Shown here: piece after piece, positions 13,598 to 25,272 of the stretch
Numbering within the stretch: position 1 is the stretch's first letter
How the letters are laid out: each line of letters begins with the position of its first letter
Assembly: GCA_012295275.1 (NCBI GenBank)
Contig: CM022670.1
Coordinates: 3,996,764 to 4,060,763, forward strand
Source of the DNA: Chrysomallon squamiferum
Taxonomy: Eukaryota; Mollusca; Gastropoda; Neomphalida; Peltospiridae
Reading direction: 5' to 3'
Length of the DNA: 64,000 bases
Program-made: the position numbers and the translations under genes
Notes under the pieces: model-generated
Told to the model about the DNA's origin: nothing
Seen by the model: the letters and a program-made list of their open reading frames with translations, nothing else
Database searches by the model: none

Positions 13598-15167
13598 TTA
13601 CGTACATTTTACAATACGCGTCTCACACAGCAGGTCTTGTTGATATGTTTTACTTGTTTTCGAAATGAGATAGGATTCAACAAAGCAAAACAAGAAATAT
13701 GATATGCTGAAAAATAAAAATACTAAGCAGGTCTTCTTAACATAACTGTCGAGTTGTAATAAAAAAAAATTTCTCCGATTTTGAAATACCTCGACAAAAT
13801 CTACAAACCGAATAGAATACTCTCAAATTAAGTTTAGGATAAACGTTTTAAACATGTTAAGTTATAAATATTTTAATGTTGTTATTCATCGCAATTCCTA
13901 CAATGAGTCGTTTTGTAATAAACTACTTTTATCAAATAATGGTTAAGATTTTATAGACAGACAGACATAGATGACCTTCTTCAACAAGATGAAATGAAGT
14001 ACCACTACAGCTTTTATCATTAATGACAAAACATTATTTTAGAAATTTTAATTTGTAACTGGTAGAATTGTACAAAACGACGCAGCATGATTTCGCATTG
14101 TATTCGAAAAATAATTGTAATTTCACAGCTACACCAGGGGTACGAAATATTACAGCGAAGATAACACTTCACTCACATTGCATCAGGAAGATCATGGAAC
14201 GTGATGGATATCAGGATCCGTCACTGGGTATCCCACTAACATGAGTTCCACTGCAGCCAGTTCTAAAGGAATATGCATGTGTCATATGTTTATTAAAAGC
14301 AAAGGTATGTGTTTTCTTGTTTATGGGAAAGTTAATACAAGTACAGAACCATTTATCCGACTTCCAGAAAACCGTCTAATTAAACGGCTGCTTTTATTTT
14401 TGGTGACAGTGCTGCTGTGTACACGTAGTCCTCAGGACAGTAAGTTCTTATTTGATCCAGTTTACTCTCCTTTTTATTCATTATCATGTCTAAAAGACAA
14501 ACAAAAACATAACTTGCTAGTGAAAAGTGTATTCTATAGTTATTCTATGAATTCTAAATGAATTAAATCCAAACAGACCCTGCTTCAGACGTGTATTAAC
14601 AGTTTGTATTTTAAGTAAATATTTCGCTTGTATTCAAAAATCCGTTCCCATAAACATGTTCGATATCAAATAATCTGTCCAATTTTATTTTATTTATTTC
14701 TAAGTTTAATTTGAATTTCTTTCCCAAAAAAATCTGTAATTAAAAAAATTAAAAATATTAATCGAGAACCTGGAGAGTTTTTGTTTCATCGCTTACGAGA
14801 TCGCATCTTATCCTGCACAAGTAACCCGTGCCTTTGTGTCCTCCGCTTTGACACTTCACAAAATAAAAGAAACAATAATGCGGCAGCCATCTCCTCATCG
14901 CAGAGTTAAAAATAGAAGCAATACAAAGTAGCTACTTAATTTGTTTTGGGCAGTATGCTATCACCTGTCAGTTCATTTTTTTTTTTTTTTTTTTTTTTTT
15001 CCAATCCACTGTAAACGGATCGCAGTCCCGCAAATATGGGTCATTTTCTTTGTTCGAAAACAATGTGATTTACAAGCCAAATAATCAGTAGTCATTCTCG
15101 ACCAGTAAACAGTTTGTAATATGTTGCAACTTGTGCGTGAATCATATGTGCTTTGTTTCCATTAAAA

Positions 15168-15235
15168 CTTTTTTTTATTTTATTTTATTTTATTTTATTT
15201 TATTTTTATTTTATATTTATTTATTTATTTATTTA
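15168..15235. repeat. (TTTTA)n / (TTTA)n tract
   Basis: Degenerate pentamer run passing into tetramers. Confidence 0.85.
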
Positions 15236-15391
15236 GTATTATTGATTTTATTTTATCTTATTGTTGTTTTGTTTTATGTAGCTTAACGTGCATGCAATTA
15301 CAAATTATGGTTGTTTTTTTTTATCTATTTTTCCACCCACATATGACGAGTACAACGTGAAAATCTGAGTATTAAACAGAAGTAAAATTAT

Positions 15392-15394
<3 letters not shown>

Positions 15395-15475
<81 letters not shown>
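15395..15475. repeat. (AG)n microsatellite
   Basis: Pure AG run with one GGAG step near the right end. Confidence 0.97.
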
Positions 15476-15476
<1 letters not shown>

Positions 15477-15944
15477 ATTATTGTGCTGTATAAAATGGCG
15501 TGTAATTTAAACCCAAGTCTGCTACACGTGCACCTTCACAAAAACGAGCAGACGCAGACTTGGCGATTCAGACAGAGTAAACAAAAAAAAAAAAAAAAAA
15601 TCGATTATGTAGCGAGAAATGAATAATCGTCTATTTAAAAAAAAAAGAAGAAGAAGAAGAAGAAAAGAAAGAAAAGAAAACAGAATTTATTTTTAAATGA
15701 AACGTTTGTTTGTTACCACAACTCCATCGTTAGCCAGAAACAAGCAGCGGAAAATAAATTTTAAAAAACAACAAAAAATAAAAAACGACAAATAATCCTT
15801 TGTCTAAATTCATGTTAACATAATTTATTTTTATTTAATAAGCCAAATATGGTTGATGTAATATGCGAACACAAGATTTTAGCTGAATTAATGAATGAAT
15901 GGTGAAAAGGGGGAAAGGGCATACAAAATAATGATACAGCTTAC

Positions 15945-16140
15945 CTTTAACACACAGATGTAGCAGTATCTCTCTGTCAGCTTTCAGATAAAAAAGTCAA
16001 GCACGCGGATTACGTACTGGGTTCTCTCTCGCGTACTGACAGATTTCCTCGCGTGCCGGAATGACAGAACTCAATGGAAAATAACTGACCGAACACGTGA
16101 CTCGAGAAGGAAGCGCTGTACATCGTCCTCTTCATTGGTT
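15945..16140 (-). other. candidate non-coding first exon of SLC6 paralogue A
   Basis: On the minus strand this GC-richer stretch ends with AAAG followed by GTAAGC (15944-15939), a good splice donor. The coding exon at 184-427 starts immediately after a strong pyrimidine tract and AG at 429-428, so an upstream untranslated exon is needed. This is the only promoter-like, CpG-rich block between the two SLC6 genes that ends in a minus-strand donor. The implied intron is about 15.5 kb. The junction is inferred, and the left edge is better supported than the right. Confidence 0.4.
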
Positions 16141-16180
16141 CTTCAATTTGGCGCCAACGAGCGAAGAAAAATAATAATGG
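16090..16180. promoter_or_regulatory. promoter-like block with E-box, CCAAT and E2F-type palindrome
   Basis: The block contains CACGTG (16094-16099), ATTGG, an inverted CCAAT (16134-16138), the perfect palindrome TTGGCGCCAA (16148-16157) typical of E2F sites, and AATGGCGAGC resembling a YY1 site near 16177. By hand count about 21 CpGs fall in the 310 bases 15961-16270, far above the surroundings. The element order resembles the Kibra promoter on the same strand, which argues for rightward transcription. The minus-strand donor at 15944 argues for leftward transcription. A bidirectional promoter would explain both. Confidence 0.5.
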
Positions 16181-16269
16181 CGAGCAGAACTACTACTACC
16201 ACAGTTGTTGACTTTTGTCACACTGGAGAGCGTGGCAGTGGCGTCAGTGCGAGGACACGAGTAATTATT

Positions 16270-16308
16270 TTAGTAGCAGATGTGGGTTTTTTGTAATATA
16301 TTAAGTAC

Positions 16309-16372
<64 letters not shown>

Positions 16373-18150
16373 TGTCACATTAACTTAATTGTAAATGTGG
16401 TTGTTATCTTTGTTTTATGTGTGTGTGTGTGTGTGTGTGTTTAATTATATTTATGTCACATTAACTTAATTGTAAATATGGTTGTTATCGTTTCGTGTGT
16501 GTGTGTGTGTGTGTGTGTGTGTCAGTTTATGCATGTTAATATACATAAATGGAAGCTTTTTATTTGGATTATTATTATTATTTTATTTTGTTTTTGTTGT
16601 TTACTGTAAAAATTAAGCTTGTTTAATTTAAACTATAATTAAGATAATGTTAATTAACTTGAAAAGTTTTAATTTCACACAACTTCAGTTTATAGTTATT
16701 TATTCGTTATATATATATATTTTTTTTTTTTATTGTATTTTTCTTTCTTTCTTTAATATTTTGATTTATAATGTAAGTTACTGTGAGCACCTTAAATTAT
16801 TGTAAATATATCAAAATTAAATAAATCTATCTAACTCTTATCCACTTGATATGTAATATCATGATTAGATATTTCCTTCCATTTTATATAGTTTATGTGG
16901 AATATTCTTATCTACTAAAAAAGTAATTTATTAGTTAATTATTTTTAATCTGAAAGAAAAAACAATTTAATTTTTTTTTTTTTTTTTAATATCAACATTT
17001 CAGAAATTCACTGTTCCAAAAATCTGGAAGAAAAAGATTTATGTTATCAAAAAACCCAACTAATTTGAATTAGTTACATAACATTGAGTATAAATCTACA
17101 TCATTGTCCAGTTCATTTAAATATCTTCTGGTTATTTCAGAAACAACAGAGTGCCACTTTGGTGGACAAAAGGTGCTAACAGGTGGCAAAATCGTGAAAC
17201 ACTTGAGAGTTTAGCAATAAAAGGTGTTTGAAGCACTTGAGGTTTAGCTTCACACAGTGTCAATAGCTGACACCTACTTGATGCTTTAGTCCTGGTTTCA
17301 GGATCAGTGTCAAGTATTCTCCAGCTTCTGAGAGGTTACTTACTGTAGGTGCCCCACTTCTAACAGACATGCTAATTGGTTTAGCTGTTAGTTAGAGTAA
17401 TATTATGTGAATAAAAGAACAAGGGAAAAACTCATCAACATTCTTGTTTTAGCTGAAATTATTCCATTTTTTTTTTTTTTTTTAAATTTAACTTTTTAAT
17501 TTTTTAATTAGGTATTTTTATATCATGAGGTTTTTTTTTATTGTTTTTTTATCATTTTAAAAAAAATGTGTTTATATATAGTATAGACAGATAAGATATA
17601 TTATTTCATTTTTTGTTATTATTTGTTTGTTTATTCATTTATTTATTTATTATTATTATTATTATTTTTTTTTTTAACTATTTCACAATACTTACCTTAT
17701 CACAGTTATTTAGGATTTCCTATGAAGGATCTATTTACATTTTTTTTTTTTTTTCTTTTTTTTTAATGAATCTTTTGTGTTATTGTTGTTTTACCAATTG
17801 CTTTTAATAGTTAAGACAGTACATAACATGAAAGATAATGCATCATTAAATGAACTGTTAAGTAAAATATCTTTATATAATGACATTGTTAACCTGTCTG
17901 ATTATAACTGTGGGTTTTTTTGAAACTGCAAAATAAAACAATCATATGTTATTGTTGTTCTTTATACTTTTCACAGACATTTTTTACATTTAAGTCAGTG
18001 TTCCATGCCTACAGACAATTATAAATATGTAGCTATAAGGTGGTATCTTATCCTTCTAGTTAGCAAGCTTTCTTAAATAAACGTTGATACTTTTCATACT
18101 GAAAAAAATAAAAAAAAGAATAATTAAGTTGTGTATTTTGCCATTTGGCT
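16270..18150 (+). other. CpG-depleted block, candidate body of an unidentified transcript
   Basis: By hand count only five CpGs occur from 16321 to 18180. About 21 occur in the 310 bases just upstream and nine in the 240 bases just downstream. A possible splice acceptor, TTATTTCAG, ends near 17142, and AATAAA motifs follow near 17215 and 17410. No protein family is recognisable. The frame opening at ATG 16178 (MASRTTTTTVVDF...) is only 39 codons. It may be a non-coding RNA, a short gene, or simply old methylated DNA. Confidence 0.3.
16311..16522. repeat. three (GT)n tracts separated by an 81-bp tandem duplication
   Basis: GT tracts lie at about 16311-16364, 16419-16440 and 16496-16522. The two spacers share a 25-bp exact segment beginning ATGTCACATTAACTT at 16372 and 16453. 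The dinucleotide tract and the unique spacer were therefore duplicated together. Confidence 0.9.
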
Positions 18151-19129
18151 ATTTTCTTTAATGTTTAGATACTCTGTTTAACCTTTCACGTTTGTGTACA
18201 AAACCAGATGTTTGTGCCTTTAGGGTCCTGATTTCACTCGTACGTCTTGAGTAATCTTTAATGGAATCAAAATAAAGAACGACAGGATTCTTCAAACTGG
18301 TTACGACATAAGCAGAATCTACCTCAGGCCAAACTGTGTTGTTTGTTGTCAATCTCGATTTCGATCTTTTCTGTTACATGGACGTATCTTACGAAATATC
18401 TTTTCTTCTTTTCTTTAGTGGTGTTCTGAAGATCTGTATTTTTTAGTTTCACCAAATGAAACAATATTTTATTGTGTTTCTTATTTCAGAGATTGTTATT
18501 TAAACGTTTAACGACAACTATGTTATACGTATCGAAATGTACGTATTCAAAAAGACAAATGCACACACACAGAGAGACAATCATCATCATCCTGGGACTG
18601 TCTTTAACACAACTATATACCAACAGGTTTCAAAAATACATGTTTTTCGAATACGTCTTAATGCAGTTATTGGAATGATCACATGACACTAAATAACCCG
18701 AAATAAGTAGGTTAAAATATTTCCAGTCCTACTTAGATTTCATTGACATTTCTGATGTACCCTTCAGGCTTGACTGCTTCTTCATTACATTTCAAGTTCA
18801 AAATAATACTAATATAATGGTGTTTTTTATTTTTCTTATTTACAAATGTCGGACGTCATTTGATCGTCTGGTCACACATCCAAGCATCATCGCTGACAAA
18901 TGAATACATATCCATTACTGTGATTATCTTTCGTAATCCGTGCGTAATCTTTAACATTTGATATCGTCATAATTATATACAGTACCCGAACATATATATG
19001 TGTATATGAATACGTTTGTATGTGTGCAGGTGATTGTATTTTATCTTTTGTATTCAATGCTGTATACATTTATATGTTTATATGAGAAAGAAACAAAAAC
19101 AAACAAAAAAATGGAGGGAAGGAGACAGG

Positions 19130-19132
<3 letters not shown>

Positions 19133-19194
<62 letters not shown>
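19133..19194. repeat. (AT)n microsatellite
   Basis: 62-bp uninterrupted AT run. Confidence 0.97.
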
Positions 19195-19196
<2 letters not shown>

Positions 19197-19652
19197 TCAT
19201 TATTATTTTACCACAACAACTGTTACAATTCGTAAATAATACCGTGTGTTTCTGTATCCATACATTGTTAAATTGTTGAAACAGTATCTGCTGTCATTTA
19301 TATACGTATTCAGACTAAATATATTCTGTTTCACGTTTGCAAATTCAAAACAGAGTATTTCTCATATTGTTTATGTGTTTATGTTCCTAGCTGTACATCC
19401 GCATTCATTAAATGTGTACATTTTTGTTTTTTTGTTTTTTTGTTTAGTTATTTATTTTCATGTCTGATTGATCCAAAACTGATGTTTTTATTTTTGTATT
19501 TTTTTTGTTTGCTTTCGTGAGTATATCAAAATTAGTCAGTTACAATTGAAGTAGTTGATATATTAAGTGTTTGGTGTTTGGTCCAGTGATTTTGTGATAT
19601 TGTAAACCTTCTGTTAAAATACGCCTCTAAGTATGAATAACTGTGTAGATTG

Positions 19653-19655
<3 letters not shown>

Positions 19656-19728
<73 letters not shown>
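19656..19728. repeat. (TG)n microsatellite
   Basis: 73-bp uninterrupted TG run. Confidence 0.97.
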
Positions 19729-19729
<1 letters not shown>

Positions 19730-20527
19730 TTTTTCCTGTTGGAAGCATCAAGACGAATTGATCCTGTAACTAATCATATATCAGTTACTGAGCTTTACAC
19801 CATTCTGACTTTCAGTAGACAGAAAGAAATATTATACAATAATATATTTTGTGTGTGTATCACTTTCGAAATCTCTGATTAATACTGGCGTGAAAGACCG
19901 AGTCCATTGTCATCCCTGACCTGAGTGACCCTTTCCAAAAACATTGCCTTCTCTTGTTATTATTAATAAAATTAAAACTCTAAAGTGTTTTTCTAAAATC
20001 AAAGCTATAATAACAGGGTGACATTTGCGTCACCCAGGTCTTGTTAACTGGGTGTTTGGGAGTGTCTCTGTGTTTACAGTGAGAAAACAACATCACTGTC
20101 ACAGTCAACGACCAAGTGATAATGATGTCATGGTTTACAAATCATCAAAAACATCACGACACTGTGAGAATGTGACCACCTGCTGGTTTTAACAAATTAC
20201 AATTTTTATTTCAACTGTTATACGTCTGTTGCTTTTATAGAAACCAAAAATGAATATGAAAAATTGAAATATATCATTATTAATATTTAATTATTTGCCT
20301 CTGTGTGTGTGTGTGCGTTTGTGTGTGTGTGATGAAACCAAAACTGGCCAGCAGTCTGTTCTAAATGATTTAACTATTAAAATATTCCACATTCAATACT
20401 TTTAATATATTACTTCATTTAACTGGTTTGTTAAATGTATTGATGTTTGCAGAGATAGAGTTTGGTGTTTTGATATTAATATCTAGGAGTTAGAAGAGTT
20501 TAATGTTAATATATTAGTTGATTTGTT

Positions 20528-20558
<31 letters not shown>

Positions 20559-21599
20559 TTCATTTATTTATTAACTTACTTATTTATATTTCTTCTTTTC
20601 TAATACGGAAAAGCTGAAATTAAAGATTTTTTATTTTTAATAATTATTTTTGTTTATTGTTGGAGTTAGGTCAGCGGTAAGCTGATTAATATATTGTAAA
20701 ATTGTGATACTTCTACAGAATGTATCAGACTTGGGTGTGAGCATGTTAGTGTATTTATCCGTGAGAATAATCGTGTACGACCAGATTTTAAATAGGCGTG
20801 TTTATCTACTCATTATTCACAGTGACCACAGTGACACCAGACGGTGTATTGTCCATCACAGACACTACAAATTCACACAGTAGATCGCGTTCTAGTAAGC
20901 ACAAAACATGCAACAGTACAATGAACTTGTGTTTCCAAATACTGACGCAACCCGCAAAGCACGCAAAAATTACACCTGATACACTAACAACAACCTCTAA
21001 GGGTAATATTTCATTCATTCAAGCATTAATTCATGCAATCTGTGATATAGTTGTTGTTGGGTGTGTGTTTTTTGGGGGGGGGGTGTTGTTGTTTTTTTTG
21101 TCAGTATTATGAGATGAAGAGAAAATAATTATTTTGTAAATTTTCACACATTTATAATGTAGGAGAGAAACACACACACACACACACATACACACACATA
21201 GATAAACAGATACATATATACATGTGCTTATACATAAACATCTCTTATTCGTCATTACCGCTGTTGTGTGGTCGTCGTTTTTTGTCATTTTCTTCTTCTT
21301 CTTGCTGTTGTAGCTGAGTGGAAAATAACGCAAGAAAATATTTGTTGATACGCAAATATACTCAGTGACAACAGAAATTAACCTATTTCGTTCGCTAATT
21401 CTGAATACGTCAAGTTTTTACATATCTGTAACGTGAATTTAAAAAGTAACGTATCTGTCTCCGTCGAGGTGTGTTATGTTTATTTGTCTTCACTTCAGCA
21501 ACGCTGAAAACTGAAAGAAAATATTCAAGATAACAAAATCGCAAATCACAAATAATTAGACAGGAACGCATTAGCAAATACGAAAAACAAACAGCTCCG

Positions 21600-21635
<36 letters not shown>

Positions 21636-21668
21636 TTCTCATAACCCTAACCAAAGATAATGTTAAAT

Positions 21669-21670
<2 letters not shown>

Positions 21671-21728
<58 letters not shown>

Positions 21729-21729
21729 A
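21671..21729. repeat. (GTA)n microsatellite
   Basis: Pure trinucleotide run preceded by a 33-base poly(A) tract at about 21600. Confidence 0.95.
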
Positions 21730-21934
21730 AAGAAAGAAAGCAAGAAAAAAAGAAAGAAGCTAGAACTGGAGCTAACAAAGAATTGCTACCATCATTTTGA
21801 TATTTCTGTCGTCGGTTAGTCAAGAGTTGCTTCCCTTCAATTAATAGATATATATGTATATTAATCTGAACATTCTTTGAGCAGAACAGAATATCACATC
21901 AGACTGGTATTCTGCAACCCACAAAGCAATCCGA

Positions 21935-22006
21935 AGCAGAGTGGCGCAGTGGAAGCGTGCTGGGCCCATAACCCAGAGGTCCGTGGATCGAAACCATGCT
22001 CTGCTA
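21935..22006 (+). tRNA. tRNA-iMet-CAT: initiator tRNA-Met (CAT), copy 1
   Basis: The gene is 72 nt without an intron. It folds as a cloverleaf with acceptor AGCAGAG/CTCTGCT. The anticodon stem is CTGGG/CCCAG with loop CCCATAA, giving anticodon CAT, and the T-loop is ATCGAAA. The A1:T72 pair, the three G-C pairs of the anticodon stem and the A-rich T-loop lacking TTC mark a eukaryotic initiator rather than elongator tRNA. The Pol III A box (GTGGCGCAGTGG) and B box region (GGATCGAAACC) are internal. A T run follows at about 22014. This copy has CCATG where the other three have CCACG in the T-stem, making one G-U pair. Confidence 0.97.
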
Positions 22007-22365
22007 TATTCAGTTTTTCACCTTTATTATTGCAGTACCTCTTTAAAATTAAGGAAGGAGGGGGAAATAACAACATAAAATAACAAAAACAAAAAGAAAA
22101 AACAAAACAACAACAATACAAAATGTTGATGTTGATTATTAAATGAGAAAAAATAATTCTATCTTTGTTTTTCATGGTGATGAATCAAAAATTTAATGAA
22201 ACGTCAGTGAGTGTATGTATAATATAAATTAATGATGCATGTAGTACAACAGAAGATATTAATTTAAAAAATGCACGATTCTTTTAAGGCAAGCCGTTGC
22301 ACAATGAAAGTAAGTGCATGAGACTGTGAAACCATGACTGAAACTGCCAAATAATACATCTCTTA

Positions 22366-22368
<3 letters not shown>

Positions 22369-22442
<74 letters not shown>
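22369..22442. repeat. (CA)n microsatellite
   Basis: 74-bp uninterrupted CA run. Confidence 0.97.
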
Positions 22443-22443
<1 letters not shown>

Positions 22444-22560
22444 CAATAACAAAAATAAATAGCATATGCATACACGCATAACTTGATGTACAGATATACA
22501 AGGAATTAATTTATGTAATATCAAATTAAATGCTTGTTTTTTATTTATTATATTAGCAAT

Positions 22561-22767
22561 AATAGTAGTAGTAGTGGTATAGTAGTAGTAGTAGTAGTAG
22601 TAATAATAGTAGTAGTAGTAGTAGTGGCAGTAGTGGTGGTGGTGGTGATGGTGGTGATGGTGGTATAGTAGTAGTAGTAGTAGTAGTGGTAGTGGTATAG
22701 TAGTAGTAGTAGTAGCAGTAGTAGTAGTGGTAGTAGTAGTAGTTGTTGTTGTTGTTGTTGTTGTTGT
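22561..22767. repeat. compound (GTA)n/(GTG)n/(GTT)n trinucleotide array
   Basis: About 200 bp of trinucleotides moving from GTA through GTG/GAT variants to a terminal (GTT)n block. Two embedded GGTATAGTAGTAG junctions suggest internal duplication. Confidence 0.93.
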
Positions 22768-23289
22768 AAAAATTCAAGAAGTGTTCCCGCCTATTGCAGT
22801 TAATGCGCAATCACTGAGAACTTCATCCTAAAGACAGTTCCTCTGTCCAACAAAAGATGTGCAACTTGCTCCTGCGTATTAACATCGACGCCATTTGTTT
22901 TCTGTACGTGAATTACCGAGGCCTGTCAGTTCATAGAAAAAAAAAAGTTGAAACCTCTTTTGTCGCTGCTGTTTGTGATAATGTTATGCTGCGTAGTGAA
23001 GAAAAGCTGCAGTATGACAACTGGTTTGGGTGAACGACTCCAGCGAATATCATGTTTTTGGAACAAAATTTCTGTTACTGTTTACATATTTTTTTTACGT
23101 TGTCGCGATAAATAGGTGTGTTGCCCTTTCATCTGAACACAGACTTTGCTGCAGTTTTAATGTTTTCTTGTGCAGTTTCTAGCTAGAAAGTGTATATGGT
23201 CTTTTGTACCTTCCTATCACACTATCTGACCATGCATACATGTACCCTGGTTAGTTTTCTTCATTCCGCAAATAATTATTCTAAATACT

Positions 23290-23293
23290 ACTA

Positions 23294-23365
<72 letters not shown>

Positions 23366-23388
23366 GTAATAATAATAACAATAATAAT
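23290..23388. repeat. (AAT)n microsatellite
   Basis: Trinucleotide run with GAT and CAA variants at the ends. Confidence 0.93.
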
Positions 23389-23448
23389 TTAAAATCCATC
23401 CCTAGCTGGAACCCTCCATAACTGAAATAGGTGGACTGTAAACAAATA

Positions 23449-23458
23449 CTTATTATTA

Positions 23459-23509
<51 letters not shown>

Positions 23510-23511
23510 TA
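23449..23511. repeat. (TTA)n passing into (TTTA)n
   Basis: A trinucleotide run directly joined to a tetranucleotide run. Confidence 0.93.
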
Positions 23512-24003
23512 TGGTCTTATTGTTTGTTAAACCAAAATCCAGGTTAACTGACATGGAAACATTATGTTGTGATTAAGCTGTTATCATTAGATGTATCTTT
23601 AACCAGATATATACCAGGTTAATGCTTGTATTCTTATGTAACAACTGATAGCTTCATAAACGTAAAAATCAATTATTTATAAAACATGATAAATGCTTAA
23701 CATAAGGAATAATATTATTAGCTCTAACAAATCTCTGTTATTATTTTGTAGTCAATATGTAATACATTTTTATCGGAAACATTAATTTAATTTATCTTTC
23801 GTCCTACCTGAAGTTACAGGTTTTTTTCCAATTAAATCAAGGGGAAGAAACTCTAAATTAACTATAATAAATGATGGTACCAGTTCTATAAACTGGAGGG
23901 GAACAAAAAGTGAGACAAAATGAAGGTGTGAACGGAAAGTTTTATATCAAAATAATATACTGTTATTTAAGTATAATAGATGTAATTCAACACACGTTAC
24001 CGG

Positions 24004-24076
24004 AAAGGGCTAATGCTGTGGAAATATGTTCTACCCATAAAGCAGACGTCTAGTGAATCGAAAGCGAGGTGAAGGT
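24004..24076 (+). pseudogene. decayed initiator tRNA-Met relic
   Basis: The stretch aligns with the intact copies over the whole length. GTGGAA (24018-24023), CCCATAA with the same 10-nt spacing, CAGA, GTC and the T-loop ATCGAAA are kept; a hand alignment of the central 33 positions matches 23. The acceptor stem no longer pairs. Several changes are G-to-A or C-to-T, for example GCGTG to ATATG, as expected from CpG decay. It lies 492 bp before copy 2, as copy 3 lies 473 bp before copy 4. Confidence 0.75.
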
Positions 24077-24495
24077 CTAAGTTTCTTTTCGCTCTTGTAA
24101 GATAGTTACATAAAAGTAATTTTGTTATCATTACAGAAATAAATTATTTATAATAAAACTCTAATCTCGAAAAAGATTTTTTATTATTATTTATTTATTT
24201 ATTTTTGAAATTATGTATATACATTTTTAACAAGATACATAAGGCGAAAAACTAAAAGAAACGATGTTAAAATAATTAATAGCGTTTAGCACTCGATATG
24301 AACTGCACGGTTTACGATGAATGTTTTTGGAATAAGCACTCAGTCACAAATATTGTTAAAAATCTATACAGTTGTTAATATAGAGTTATTTCCCTTAAAC
24401 AAAGCCAAAAAAAACCCCAAACAAGGCTTAAAATTATTGCATCAGTAAGAAGTTATATAATACATATTGACTACTGACCTATTACTACACATCGA

Positions 24496-24567
24496 AGCAG
24501 AGTGGCGCAGTGGAAGCGTGCTGGGCCCATAACCCAGAGGTCCGTGGATCGAAACCACGCTCTGCTA
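24496..24567 (+). tRNA. tRNA-iMet-CAT: initiator tRNA-Met (CAT), copy 2
   Basis: 72 nt, identical to copies 3 and 4. The T-stem CGTGG/CCACG is fully paired and the anticodon loop is CCCATAA. A T-rich terminator (TCTTTTATTTTC) follows directly. The 5' flank is related to that of copy 4: both carry TTATTGCATCAG and ATATTGAC in the last 75 bases before the gene, plus a GAGTT..TTCCCTT motif about 113 bases upstream. Confidence 0.98.
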
Positions 24568-24709
24568 ATCTTTTATTTTCAATACTATAAAATATTAGAT
24601 CGTTCAGGTCAGATAAGTATAAATCAATAATCTCTGTGATATTAAATAATGAACTAATGTTCGTAATAATTATCTAACAATAACGGTGGTAATAAGACCA
24701 CCATTTAAG

Positions 24710-24996
24710 TACCTAACCAGTGGCGTTCAGAAGTCTGGTGATGCCTGTGCCCAACACATTGATTGTATGCCAGAAATACTCAAGTATAAGGCCTACTACT
24801 AAGAAATATTATTTGAAAGGTAGATATTTTGAATATGTAAAACTCAGATGAAACATAAAATAAACACTTTATTCGATTTAAATATAAATCAACCAAATTT
24901 ATTAAGTTATTTTCTCCGATTCGATGCCCCCTCCATTTGGATGCACGGGGCCACCGTCCCTTCGGCCCGCCCCCTCTGCACGCCACTGTACTTAAC
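24710..24996. mobile_element. hAT-like MITE with 8-bp target-site duplication
   Basis: The 271-bp element 24718-24988 begins CAGTGGCGT and ends ACGCCACTG, giving 9-bp terminal inverted repeats. It is flanked by TACCTAAC (24710-24717) and TACTTAAC (24989-24996), an 8-bp duplication with one difference. TIRs of this kind with 8-bp duplications are typical of the hAT superfamily. No transposase frame is present, so it is non-autonomous. The GC-rich right end (GGGGCCACCGTCCC...) contrasts with the AT-rich interior. Confidence 0.82.
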
Positions 24997-25069
24997 CATT
25001 TTATTTATTTATTTATATTTATTATATTACTTTATTTTCTTTCATTTATTTATATATTTATTTTTAAAA

Positions 25070-25236
25070 TACATTGGTACCTTGACTTACGAGTTTAATT
25101 TGTTCCGTGACCGAGCTCGTATCTCAGTTTGCTTTTATATCAAATCAGTTTTCCCAACTGAAATTAATTGAAATAGCATTAATCCGTTCCAGCCCCCAAA
25201 AACCAGCCCATTTTTTCTTTCATTCCTTTTTCTATT

Positions 25237-25272
<36 letters not shown>

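Larger units (their letters stand above)
18151..21934. other. non-coding intergenic DNA with microsatellites
   Basis: No supported gene. Short open frames lack family motifs. Contents are (AT)n at 19133, (GT)n at 19656, a TTTA tract near 20530, a G run near 21073, poly(A) at 21600-21632 and (GTA)n at 21671. Confidence 0.6.

Noticed and set aside
16178-16297. A 39-codon protein starting MASRTTTTTVVDF
   Set aside because: No domain or family similarity. The ATG sits in a YY1-like promoter motif and the frame ends quickly, so it is not listed as a coding gene.
21640-21656. Telomere-like CCCTAA motif (AACCCTAACC)
   Set aside because: Only about one and a half units, no array.
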